Below are positions 38,301-49,192 of a DNA stretch of 64,000 nt, piece after piece. The notes below the pieces were generated by a model. It had not been told where the DNA came from. It saw only the letters and a program-made list of their open reading frames with translations, and did no database searches. This DNA is from Bactericera cockerelli (Eukaryota > Arthropoda > Insecta > Hemiptera > Triozidae), in the NCBI GenBank assembly GCA_024516035.1, contig CM044957.1:17691224-17755223 (forward strand), in the 5' to 3' direction. How positions within the stretch are numbered: position 1 is the stretch's first letter; each line of letters begins with the position of its first letter. A program made the position numbers and the translations under genes.

Positions 38301-39600
38301 TAGTCTGCAGCTTGATGTTACTTGTGCCACAAAATGTAGAGTTTGATGTGACCCCTAAATAAAATTCCTCCAAGAAGACATCTTCTTTTCCTTATCTCTT
38401 CAAAAGCAGGACAATAAATATTTGGATTAGGTATATGCAATGTAGCACTCAGTACTCCTATGTAATAAGGAGTTATCTGTTGTAGCTTCATTTGCACGAT
38501 AGCTGATTTTTTTTTATATAATAATAAAAAAAATCTAAGCATCAGGTTTCAACACCTGCTGGGCCATATACAATGTCAAGCCTTGCACTGAAACCAGCGT
38601 CCTCTGAATTCAATATCCTCCACGTTGAGGAATTACCTCATGTTATTGAACTTATTTACATCACATTTCGTTTCTTCTTGATTTTGAATTGCATTGCTCA
38701 TTTCTAAAGTTACCTTTAAACTAACTGAATTTCTTAACTTTTGTTTGAGAGCAATATTTTTATAGGATTGAATAGAAAGAAAATTTATTTTGGACAATAA
38801 TAATAATATTTTCATAATGACAGCAAAAGCATGTTTGACTAACTTAATCTTGCCCTATTGTGGCTAAGACATACTTCCACAGATCTACACTGTGATCAAT
38901 TTTTTTTCTTCTGTGATCAAAATGGCCAAATCTATTCCCTTACGGCTTATTCATACTTGGACGGTGTTAAATTTGTTAAACAGATTAAATTACTTTATCA
39001 ATGTGACGAAAAACTATATGGAAAAAATGTTGGTTTCTGACATTTTATTGAACTGATTGTTACTTTAATCGAATCAGTTCAATAAATCGAGATCACAAGT
39101 TCGAGTCCGACATTTCCCCATTTTAAAACAATACGCTGAACTTATGTCCGCAGAGGTATAACAAAATGTCTATTGATTTTGCCCATGGACTCTTGTGTGA
39201 CACCGTACGTGCTGTAACTTACGAGCTATTTTGTATTCAATAACATAATTATGTAGATCTATGTAAGTGTTTTATAACGGTTAATATTCACTAGCTGCCT
39301 TTACTGAAAATCAACTGTGAAAACATACTGTTTCCTTCCTTCTCCCGTAATATTTTGTATTTATATTTGACAAGTTGTATTATTTTAGAAAAATAATATT
39401 TATTATTATTAATTTACTTTTTATGATAAAAATTGTCAATTAAATTTTACCTATACACTTTTGATTAAAATGGAATAAAAAATATTTTTAATAAATGTAG
39501 CTGTTAAGGAGTCGTTTATTTTCTGATTATTTTGTAGTGGGTTTTTACCGTAGTAAAAAACTACACGCTACGTTGCCCAATAGACCAATAAAATCACGAT
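35362..39600 (+). other. Possible yki 3' UTR and downstream, repeat-poor
   Basis: No gene or recognisable mobile element in 4.2 kb, unlike the rest of the window. AATAAA hexamers at 36506 and 39474 could end a long 3' UTR; the second lies just before the next transposon. The assignment to yki is inference from position only. Confidence 0.35.
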
Positions 39601-39607
39601 TGATATA

Positions 39608-42053
39608 CAGGGTGGACCAAAAAAACGTTTACACCCGTTAATGGTAGATTATTGACGACATTTCTAGGACGGATCTGCAATCCGTTTTTTCGGATTCGCC
39701 TTTATAACTGCACAAAATGATTTTTTGTAACTTTCTGAAAAAGTCCGACTTGGGCTTATTCTTCAGGTCAGAATTTTTTTCCTGTTTAAGATGAGTTGAT
39801 TCTGAACAATTCTGCAGAAAGCCAACAAAATTTCGATGTTTCTATCTACACTACTTTGTTTTTTACGGTTTCGTTTGGCATCTTTTTTGACACCTGAATA
39901 GAAAAAAAATTCTCATGTAAATTTTTTACACTTGAGTGCAAATCTTGAGTGTTTCAAACTCAAGATTTGCCCGAGCAAATTTTGGCACAGACATGGGCAA
40001 GTTTGATAAAAGTTGGCGGCCAACCCAAGGATGCTAAAAAATAATTTTACGATTTTTTATCACGTGATCTTCTGGGTAAACAAACCAGGTAAGTCTCAAA
40101 AAATGATGTTCAAAATCTTAAAAGTGTTGACCGTGTAGGGTCGTCTTGTACTCAAAGAGTAATTAGCTATTTATGTCTGATAATTATTTTCCTTGGAATT
40201 AATTAAAGGCCAGTCAAATGAATGATTGTTTGTTTCTCGATGATAGTTTTCAAGCATATTTTTCTGCATTCTATTAAAAATATTATCTTTAAACTTCTTG
40301 AGTTTTTTTAGTACAAGTTACATTATTATAATTCGGATGCTGAAATGGCAGATACGCATTTAGCATATAGAGTTGCCAACAGGAACATTTGGGATCACGT
40401 GAAAAACATAGTTTACGAAATCTTGTAGCAAGAATCCTGTTGGCATACGATGACCTGACAGAAAAACCTGGAATCTTCCGCAACATTCGACGGAACATGA
40501 TGAAGAGGTTCAACCTTTGCATCCAGGAAGGTGGACGCCACTTCCAACAGTTCCTCTAAGGGAATTGAGAAGGGAGAGAGAGAGAGAGAGAGAGAGGCAA
40601 AGAGCGAAAGAGTGAGAGAGAAAGGCAAGAAGGTAGAGGGACAGTTCTGAGTTAGAACTAAGGTACTGAAGTCACCATTGGTTTCAAAAATTTGTGTGAG
40701 GAGAATCCATAGTGTGTACTATGGCTCAATAAAAAATGGCAACAGTCTTTTTTTTTGTAGTCATGAATTTTTTACTGGCTCTGGCGTTCGGACCGGGTGG
40801 ACTAGCTTACCACTGAGCTAATCGTGTGCGTCTAATCGTTTCTCATTGAACATACTAACATAAAATGTTTTTTTAAATACCTTTTTTTTTACATCAAAAT
40901 AGTATAAAACATAATAAAGACTGCAAAAGGTTATTAATTTTACAAAATATTATCTTGTTTTTTTCAATACTTCTATTAAGAGTTGGCAATCGGTAAATAT
41001 TCGTTATTTAATTAGTATTGTTTATGATAGAAGAACCTACCTACATAATATTAACCTGGATTTATTTCATAAACTCTATTTTCGTTTGGAAAAATCGCAA
41101 TTTTTTTTTTCTCACGTAGGGAAGCATAAGAAAAACCATCCTTGCATTATCAAGGCAGTCTCTCAGGGGCTTACATGAATAATAATTATGTGTATTGTGA
41201 TACCAATAGTATCTGATATAACTCAATTTACAGATGGTATTACCCCCAAAAAAAACCATAAGTTGTTGGTGTTACAACAGGTCAGATACAGGTATGAATA
41301 AAATATTCCATCAGATTTTTTTGACAATTAAAATAATATTGACCGTTGAGAATTGAACCTCGGTCAGGCGATTAACACTCCTAGCACAACCACATCTAGC
41401 TAACACCACTGACAATCTGAGTAGCACGAAATTTATCATTTGAATTTTCCTAAACTGGCTGATGAAGGCATGTGAGACCGCGGTATTCAAAAAAAGCAAT
41501 GTAAACAATTTTTGTAAACAATACAAGACGCCCTTACACAGTCTACAGCTAGAAAACTCTTAGGATTTTTGAAGAGTTTTTGGCAAACATCTAATAATTT
41601 TTCCCAGAAGATCACGTGATAAAAAATCGTAAAATTATTTTTTAGCATCCTTGGGTTGGCCGCCAACTTTTATCAAACTTGCCCATGTCTGTGCTAAAGT
41701 TTGTTCGGACAAATGTCGAGTGTTTTATTTAGTAAAAAAGTTTTTTTGGGTGTTTTTTTCTGTTCAGGTGTAAAAAAATATGACAAACCAAATCGTAAAA
41801 AACAAAGTAGTGTAGCTAGAAACATCGAAATTTTGTTGGCTTTCAGCAGAATTCTTCAGAATCAACTCATCTTAAACAGGAAAAAAGTTCTGACCTGAAG
41901 AATAAGCCAAAGTCGGACTTTTTCGGAAAGTTGAAAAAAATCACTTTGTGCAGTTACGAAGGCGAATCCGAAAAAACGGATTGCAGATCCGGCCTGGAAA
42001 TGTCGTCAGTAATCTACCATTAACGGGTGTAAACGTTTTTTTGGTCCACCCTG
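39608..42053. mobile_element. TA-flanked DNA transposon, copy 2
   Basis: Same family as 1207-3415 with the same CAGGGTGGACC ends, flanked by TA (39606-39607, 42054-42055). It is about 240 bp longer because it keeps a transposase C-terminus (40376-40560) and a GA-rich tract (40572-40627) that copy 1 has lost. A B-box-like complement (GAATTGAACCTCGGTC) near 41350 marks an old tRNA-type SINE shared by both copies. Confidence 0.88.
40376..40560 (+). pseudogene. Transposase C-terminal fragment (IS630/mariner type)
   Basis: One frame gives RNIWDHVKNIVYE; after a one-step frameshift near 40424 the other frame gives a stretch with FRNIRRNMMKRFNLCIQEGG, then RHFQQFL and a stop. The pattern of a terminal helix with C-x-x-x-GG-x-HF at the very end is typical of a mariner-like transposase group in arthropods. 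Only the last ~60 residues survive. No DDE catalytic core was found in this element. Confidence 0.65.
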
Positions 42054-42055
42054 TA

Positions 42056-42589
42056 TATTTTTTTTTTTTTTTTTTAATTAATTTATTGATTCATCCATGT
42101 TTTGAACCTACCCTACATTTACATCTCATTGTTCAATGTCTTAGCCTACAATACTTTGCTCATTTGTACATTTTGATACCTAGGACCCTGACGGTGATTT
42201 CCACATGTCCCTACAACCTTTAGTCATATAAAGAATTCAGTATCATGTTGTTTTAAAGAGAATGTACAATTGTACATCATTAAAATTTCGTTCGCTATTG
42301 TCGCGATACACACTCCAGTAGCAAAAAATTTGGTCTCAGAGATTTTTGGCCGTCGCTTCGTCAGTTTAATATCAATTTGAGGGCGGTAAGTAGTGTAGGT
42401 ACAACGTCTTGATTATAGGAATTCCATGCAATGGTTATCTGTGACAAAATTTATTCCATAGCCCAACCATAATTTGTGACGTTGCGCGTTGGTATTCGAT
42501 GTTGGGCCCACCATTTTCCGGACGTTAACTTAATCATTGTTGCCAACGTCAGACCAACCTTCCTGTATGACTATAATTATATATTATAC
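42056..42589. other. Intergenic, nothing recognised
   Basis: A T-run at the transposon border, then unique AT-rich sequence. Confidence 0.4.
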
Positions 42590-43010
42590 AGGACAGAGAC
42601 GATGTCTGAAGTGTAGTTTCCTGTATTGTGGATGTTGTGATTCAATTCTTAATTAGAGAGTACTCGAACTCTCTTTAATATGAACCTCAGGTTTATTTTA
42701 ACCCCACAAGAAAGCATCACAAGGTGCTTAATTTGGAAACCGAGCTGTCTAAGGAAGATCACCTCTAAATACTGTTTATACTGATTATACTGAAATAACG
42801 TTATCATACGGGAAACAATTGACCTAATAATGCTATAGAAATTCCCGATTTATGAGCTATTGCCCCATCTTGTAGAAAGTAAACGCTCTTCAAATCCATA
42901 TTTTCAAGAGCATGTGCGAAAAAAATCTGTGCCATCTGCTGCAACAAAATTAATTGCCTCACGAAATCTTTCAACATTTTCAGCAGTTGTTTTTGTGCCA
43001 TTCTATTACA
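42590..43010 (-). pseudogene. Mariner-type transposase, core relic
   Basis: On the - strand, YFLQDGAIAHKS followed by GQLFP matches the second catalytic block (QDGAxxH) of IS630/mariner-type transposases. Further on, in a shifted frame, PCDAFLWG followed by KPEVHIKE matches the next block (LTPxDFFLWG). Frameshifts and stops separate the blocks. The left portion of the enzyme is not recognisable. It may belong to the same family as the nearby 39608 element, but no terminal repeats frame it. Confidence 0.7.
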
Positions 43011-44188
43011 ACTAACAGTTTTCCGAAAGTTTTTTTATGTATGCAAAATATTATTGAGACTAGGTACATCAAGTCCTCCTTACCTCTTAAATTTTGCAGA
43101 AATAGTATTACATATAGGTACCTTGATAGCTCTGTGCTGAATGCTTCCCTGAATGAGACTAATATACACTATCGGGAACTTAATTCCTAGGGACGGAATT
43201 AAAAGACAACATCAATAACTTGAGTCGTTGGTAAGTGTCGATTTTCCCTATCTTACACAGAACGCAATCCTTGACTTAGCGCCACAGAGGTATTACAAAA
43301 ACGTCTATTAATTCCGCCCTAGGACACTACTACGAGAACGAAACACACTCAGCACATTAACCACTAGCTAATATATAGATGAATTTGTTTGAGCCAAACT
43401 TCTCCTTACTGTACTTTCAAGATTACCTACAGTCGTGTCTTCTGCAAAAATTGCGACGTTTGATTTGAGTGTCGAATAAATCACTGAAAATACAATACTT
43501 TCCATAGCTTATAGGTAAGAAAGTAAAAAACAATCTCTGTTCTTGACGGTAGTAAAACGTCGTTCGATTTTTGATAAGTCATAACTGCAGCAAAGATACA
43601 CTTGGCAACACTGTAAAACTTCCCCTACATCCTTTTCGCCCTGGTGTGCGTTCGTTCAACACAAGTTCATACAGCATAATAATCGAAATCGATTATGTTG
43701 TGCGACCGTTATGCTGAGTGAATTTGTGTTGAAAGAACATTATGTCCTGCGAAATTGTGTTGTACGAACGTTTGAAATGGTTAAAATCCATGAAACTCTT
43801 TCCATTTCCCCACCCAGAGCTCAAAAGTTTCCCTTCAGAAGAGAATAGAGAAATTTTATCTATGAAATAGGGAATTTTTCACCGTGGAATAATGGAATAA
43901 CCTCAACTCAATTATTATTTTTTACTTCTCTAGTTATCTTTTTTGCAGTTAAGAGGAGTGTATTATTAAAATACAGTGAACTAACAATCAAAGGATTGGA
44001 AATTTATTTAAAAAAATAATATTAATGTAATAAGAAAAGTTTTATTTGAACGACAACAAGCATCGACAGCTGTACTAGTGTACTCACATTACTGAAGTCC
44101 ACAAGGTTGAACTATGGAAACTAGAGTGTCACTAGCCTTTGATTGAATCTATTGTAATCTATAGATATGGGGATATGAAAAGAATATT
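43011..44188. other. Intergenic with a diverged repeat at 43630-43765
   Basis: No gene. At 43630-43765 several variants of GTGTTGTACGAACG and TTATGCTGAGTGAA occur; similar phrases recur at 51950-52150. Confidence 0.45.
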
Positions 44189-45440
44189 GACTGCCACTGT
44201 GGACAGGTGCAGACAAATGAACATCTCCTTGTCTGTAATCAATTGGATGAACCCTGTACCCAACAAGATCTAACCCTGGCCAATCTAAGATATGAAAGAT
44301 ATGTTGTTCCGGACATGAAAAGTAAAGTAAGTAATGTAATAAGCATGAATGGTTTTATGATCATCACTATTGTGAGACAGCAAGCCTGTCTAGTTAAAAG
44401 CTTGTTTATCCCAAAAAAAATCAGTTCTTTTCTTTGCCACTACTATATCATTGTGCTATTTGTGCTTGTATCACTATATGAAATTTGTGTCATCTGACCC
44501 TCATCTTTTCTCTGGTGTTAGCCCTGCAAGACAAAACAGCTCCTATGTACTTCTCTTATATTTCCTTTGATTGAATACTGGAGCTGCTATGTCAAACATC
44601 AAAGGGAATTTACTTCAAACATTTCAGAATGCTTGTGTTGTGTTTCACTCATTTGATCATGTTTTAGCTAAATGAAAAAATCTTCAATGGTTATGAATTG
44701 ATAAGAGATTAAAACATCTGAGATTGGGCTTACTGTGGAGAATTTTGAATGAGGCTTCACCTCCATATCTTCACTCATCATTTCATACACTCTTCATTCC
44801 ACAGTCATAATACTTGCTTCACTTATCTCTCTATTCCACCTTACAATACAGTAGAACCTTCATTATCTGAGGATTAATGTCTACTAGGGGTATGCCCGTA
44901 TGCTGGATAGTCGAGGTCCTATATAAAAGTCTGGATAATTGAGAGGACCCTAAAAAACCAAATAATAAAGAAGAATTTTGATTTTGTGTAAAAGCAGATG
45001 TATTTTGATATATTTTATTATAACAAGAAATTTTGTCCCCTCCTAGTTTCTTATTAGTCTTCAATGTCTTTTCACACATCAACAGGTCATTGATAGGTTG
45101 TCCGGTAGATCTTGCTTGCAAAAACCACTTGAAAACTGCCTGATCCAAGGAATCATAAGAAGAAGTCTTCATGCATGTATGCTTGGAGCTCTGATTATCA
45201 GTAGCAGCGTTGCTATGCACCTATTCAATAACAGCGTGTTTTTTTTTAAATCTGGATAATCAAGTATCCGCATGGTTGAGGACGGGATAATCAAGGTTCT
45301 ACTGTACTAACCATATGGGGAATAGTTTTACTGTTAATGCTATAAGATCATGGAATCAATTGCCTGATGAACTATGGAGAATCAAGTTTCTCATAGAAAC
45401 ATTTCTTGGAAAATATAAATTAATTTTAATCTTTTTTTTT
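44189..45440 (+). mobile_element. Non-LTR retrotransposon (LINE) relic, split
   Basis: 44189-44310 reads DCHCGQVQTNEHLLVCNQL, the CxCG...T..HLL.C zinc-knuckle-like end of LINE polyproteins. 44520-44846 shows, with stops, a segment like the end of a jockey/CR1-type ORF2 (LIFPLIEYWSC, LLQTFQNACVVF, HLRLGLLWRILNEASPPYL). It continues after the inserted MITE at 45307-45430 as SFTVNAIRSWNQLPDELW. The first piece may come from a different LINE than the others. Not functional. Confidence 0.65.
44849..45304 (-). mobile_element. Tigger/pogo-type MITE with CENP-B-like fragment
   Basis: Ends CAGTAGAACCTTCATTATCT and the inverted AATCAAGGTTCTACTG, with TA at 44847-44848 and 45305-45306. A - strand open frame within it encodes SYDSLDQAVFKWFLQARSTG, then QPINDLLMCEKTL and KLGGD. 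This is the CENP-B-type DNA-binding helix-turn-helix found in Tigger transposases. The element is therefore an internally deleted Tigger relative that kept part of its DNA-binding domain. It interrupts the LINE relic. Confidence 0.8.
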
Positions 45441-45479
45441 AACATGTTGTTTCTATGTATTTTTATTTATTTAGCTTCT

Positions 45480-46560
45480 TTTTACTTTCCTTATCCTATA
45501 ATAAGGAAAGTATTGTATTCGTCTAAAATTTGACCTACCCAGCTTTTCACATTTCTGGACGAATCATAGCCTCAGGATACCAAAAAAGTGGTTTTCAGCC
45601 ATTGGTCCGTGCGTCTGTCTGTGTGTGTGTGTGAACAGGATATCTCAAGAACGGTAAGAGCTAGATTTATATTTGTGACTTATAAATAGATTTATAAATA
45701 ATTCTGACCAGTATAACTCCGTAATATCTTGCAAAACAATAACACATAGAGGTTTTCCAAATTTCAATTTTATAATTAACTGAATTTGTGCTATCTTTTT
45801 TATTTTCCAAAATAGTAAGTTTTTGAGTTTTAACGTGACAGTTTTGCAGTAAGCCTGTTCGTTTTGTGGCGTGATAACTTCTGAATAAACTTTTCAATAA
45901 AAATCATCTTTGGTAGTTTAAAAAATAGATGCTCACTTAAGTTATGAATTTTATAGTATTTTTTTTTTTCCCCCCTTTCATTCGTGGACGAATCAAAGCC
46001 TCAGGATACCAAAAAAGTTGTTTTCGGCCATTGGTCTGTGCATTCGGCTGTTTGTTTATGTGTGAACACAATATCTCGAGAATGGTAAGAGCTAGACTTG
46101 AAATTTGGTATAGTAATTAATTTTATACACCAGACGAACCATGAAACTTTTGGTTGAAATCGGCCGCATTCTGCGGCCGCAGGGCCGCAAATATTGGCCG
46201 CAAGCACCGCTTCTTTGAATTGGTTAAAGATACAAAAAAAGTTAGAGAACAACATTTTCTCAAATTAAAAAAATAAAAGGGCTTCACTCTGATCATTTTT
46301 TTGATATCTTTAACTTTTTGGAAACCGGCCCCAATTTACCGGTATTGTAGGGGGACCCGATTGGACTAACTTTTTTATTATTCATCCTAGATGGGGGTTG
46401 TGACATATCAAATTAAATGATTTTGAAGTGCTGATCACGAATTTGGCATTGATTTTTAGTTATCTGTTACCGTTCAGTCACCAGTGGCGGAATTCGACTC
46501 CTTTTTGGGAGATAAGGAAAGTCGTGTGATGTTTACACCAGATTTTTTATATTATTATTG
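45480..46560. mobile_element. Unclassified element with two ~120-bp direct repeats
   Basis: ACTTTCCTTATCCTATAATA near 45484 and AGATAAGGAAAGTCGTG near 46511 look like opposed ends (shared TTTCCTTAT / ATAAGGAAA). Inside, 45553-45690 and 45981-46120 repeat GAATCATAGCCTCAGGATAC, CCATTGGTCCGTGCGTC and AACGGTAAGAGCTAGA. No coding capacity recognised. Confidence 0.5.
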
Positions 46561-46686
46561 AAATATCTAGATAGGGAACTCCAAGGGTAGGGTGGAAGAG
46601 ATTGGCATAGGCAATAACCCCTCCCTTTAGTTAGGACACATGTTTATATATTTTTTTCTGTTCTTTTCCCTTTTTATTGTATATTA

Positions 46687-47665
46687 GAGTGGATCAAAAA
46701 ATCATTTTATTTTATTTAATTAACGCTATACCTCGGAAAAGTTGTGGCTGTTCAAGGTAAGACTTGTGAGCTAAAAAAAATTTTGGACCACGTCTTCCGG
46801 TCGCGCAAAGGCTTTCTTTCAAAATGGCGAAAATCCAAAAAAAAAAAAAATAATAATAAGAAATTAAAAAAAAAAAATGTAAAAAAATTGATTGGTAATC
46901 AATTTTTTTGGTTTTCTATAGAATATACTAGTTATAAAAAGACTAGTATAAAGAGTTCAAAAAAACACCAATGAAAACACCTTTACCAGTCGCGCAAAGG
47001 CCTTGAAATTTGTGAATTTCACGAAAATTCACTATAATTTGCCCTTTTTCAAGGAATTGAAAAATATAGGTAATTTTTTTTAATCTGACTCCCCATAGAA
47101 ATTATTACTTGCATGAAGGTCCGAAGAATCCGCAGAGACCAAAAAAAAATATAATCGGACCAACCCTTCCGGTTGTGCAAAGGCCTTGAATAGTTATCCT
47201 CTAAATCTATGTACCTACTTACTTTATGTATATCATTCAGACCAGCTTAAAAATTGACACAGAACTCACGAAGAAAAGTTATAGGTACGAGTATACGACA
47301 AATTCCATCCAGACCCTACCCGTATCTCAGTAGTCAAGACGTCTACTGGTAATCCAGAGGTCGCGGGTTCGAAAGGTGACCGGTAAAGGCGGTTTCATTG
47401 GTGTTTTTTTTTTTAAACTCTTTATACTAGTCTGGTCTTTTTATAACTAGTATATGCTATAGCAAACCAAAAAATCGATTATAATTTTTTTTACATTTTT
47501 TTAAATTTTCTTTTTTTTTTGATTTTCGTCATTTTGAAAGCCTTTGCGCGACCGGAAGACGTGGTCCAAAAAGTTTTTTTGCTCAAAAGTCTTATCTCGA
47601 TAAGCCACTACTTTTCCGGGGTATAGCGTTAATTAAATAAAATAAAATGATTTATTGACCCACTC
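46687..47665. mobile_element. TA-flanked foldback element, ~300-bp inverted ends
   Basis: Begins GAGTGGATCAAAAAATCA and ends with the inverse of GAGTGGGTCAATAAATCA; TA at 46685-46686 and 47666-47667. The arms pair through GACCACGTCTTCCGGTCGCG out to about 46990 and 47380. The phrase CGCGCAAAGGC recurs inside (46990, 47170 variants). The loop holds a SINE C. Confidence 0.8.
47325..47400 (+). mobile_element. SINE C fragment
   Basis: CCGTATCTCAGTAGTCAAGA (A-box) and AGGTCGCGGGTTCGAA (B-box). The rest of the SINE is missing. Confidence 0.6.
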
Positions 47666-47814
47666 TATTATATACATTATTTTTTTCCTTTCCATTATTG
47701 TTTCCATTATTTGATTCTTATAATAATTATTTGTACTGTACATACCTAATTATGTCTATGTATATCCAATAAAGTGTTTAATAATATTAATTATCTATCT
47801 TTTTGCTTTCAGAG

Positions 47815-47960
47815 ACTTGCCGTGCAGATCTTTAAGTGACTCCCACTGCCTCTGGACATCTGGCTTTTCTGCTGCCTCAGGCCATCCGTCTCTTCTGTTG
47901 ACTCCGGCTATCTGGCTCTTCAGCTGCCTCCGGCTTTTCTCCTGCCTGCCTGTATTATTA
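47815..47960 (+). other. Imperfect ~25-bp repeats after an acceptor-like site
   Basis: After TTTTGCTTTCAG (to 47811) comes a run of variants of CTGCCTCCGGCTATCTGG and CTCTTCAGCTGCC. It could be a low-complexity non-coding exon or a decayed minisatellite. There is no open frame of note. Confidence 0.35.
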
Positions 47961-48470
47961 TTCATTTATTTATTTACACGCTGATTAAGATTGTCTAGGC
48001 AACCATGTTTCATGTCAACCCACTTCTAAACAATGTAAACTTAATTATTACAATAAAAGAAAAAAAAATAATGAAATTCTGATGTTCTCTATTTCCCAGA
48101 CAAAACAAATAGCCACCACTTATAGCTTGTAAAAATACAGCTGTTGCATTTTTGTATTCAACGTTTCATAGGTGGAGAAAATAACCTGGTTCCCAACTTC
48201 ATTTGTCTGTCACTGTTAATGTCAATTTTACAGTTACCAGAGCAGCCGGAAAGATAAAATGGCCAAGCAGTGGTTCTTAACATTTTTAGCACCGCGGCAC
48301 ACTTAGCATGAAGATCAAAGATATTGGACTTAGCCGCAGACAAAATTTTGAAGATGTTTATAAAAAGAAAGAGATTTTGTATTGAACCCAACTAATATTG
48401 AGGGCTTTTTTTATCTTCAGAAATTTTATAGCACATCAGCATTATAGGATGGGAATCACTGTGCTTACTT
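47961..48470. other. Intergenic, nothing recognised
   Basis: AT-rich sequence without exon or repeat that I can name. Confidence 0.4.
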
Positions 48471-48476
48471 TATTAA

Positions 48477-48640
48477 GTAGTCACTGTGGCCGAGTGGAGT
48501 AGGCTAGCAAGCAGGGTGACCTGGGTTCGATTCCCGGCAGCGCAGAAATTTTCTGCGTGGATGTCCGGGGTCCACTCATACCTCATGAGGAATAAGCGAC
48601 CTCACTAGAGACGAGGTTCTGTTTTAACTTGGGTACTGGA
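48477..48640 (+). mobile_element. SINE A (tRNA-Ser-like head)
   Basis: AGTCACTGTGGCCGAGTGGA (A-box, as in serine tRNAs), B-box GGGTTCGATTCCCGGC, then GATGTCCGGGGTCCACTC and ACCTCATGAGGAA. The 3' end of the family is missing. Confidence 0.75.
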
Positions 48641-48765
48641 CGATTTGGCTTTCGTTTGTCTGTCTGTTAAGCGATAGCACCCGACCGGATTCTTCAAAAT
48701 TGTTATTAGTATGTATACATGTTCATTGGGGTCTTAGAATTTTACCTATTGTTTTTAGGCCGGCT

Positions 48766-48993
48766 AGGAAGGAACACTCGACCGCAGCGCAGGCTCCTAC
48801 CTAGTAGAGGCAGACCTCAACTCAACCAGGAAAAATCTATCCTGCTTGGTAGAATACCTCGATACTGGGCAAGCTAAAGACGACTCTAGGCGGGAACCTC
48901 AATTATCCATCACTATACCTCCATTCGTCACACCAGAAAGCCTTAAGTCTGGACGGCAGTCCATAACTTCGGCTATGCCTTTGATGACTTTTT
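48766..48993 (+). other. Unassigned GC-richer open stretch
   Basis: One frame stays open for about 74 codons without ATG (EGTLDRSAGSYLVEADLNST, later LDTGQAKDDSRREPQLSIT) and ends at TGA near 48991. An acceptor-like TTGTTTTTAG ends at about 48758, but in that junction frame a TAG follows immediately. The neighbouring frame is also open for about 40 codons, which argues for chance or an old element. I do not recognise it. Confidence 0.3.
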
Positions 48994-49192
48994 GAAATAG
49001 TGTGATCGGTTAAGGGGGAGGGGGGTCGACAAGAGTCAGATTTTGCCCATCTCACCCATCTGTTACCGTTTCAGCTGTAGAAACATTTTACGCCTGAACC
49101 TTCGACTCTCACCCGAAATACGGACAAATGTCACTCGAGTTGACATTACTTACTTGTAAATTAGGGACGGGTTCTAAAAAGCTCGAGATATA

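Larger units (their letters stand above)
46606..47790 (+). mobile_element. LINE-type 3' tail interrupted by a foldback element
   Basis: 46606-46684 (GGCAATAACCCCTCCCTTTA and on) is the same tail as at 35065. It resumes at 47668 (TTTCCATTATTGTTTCC) and ends AATAAAGTGTTTAATAATAT near 47790. The foldback element at 46687-47665 was inserted into it. Confidence 0.6.
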
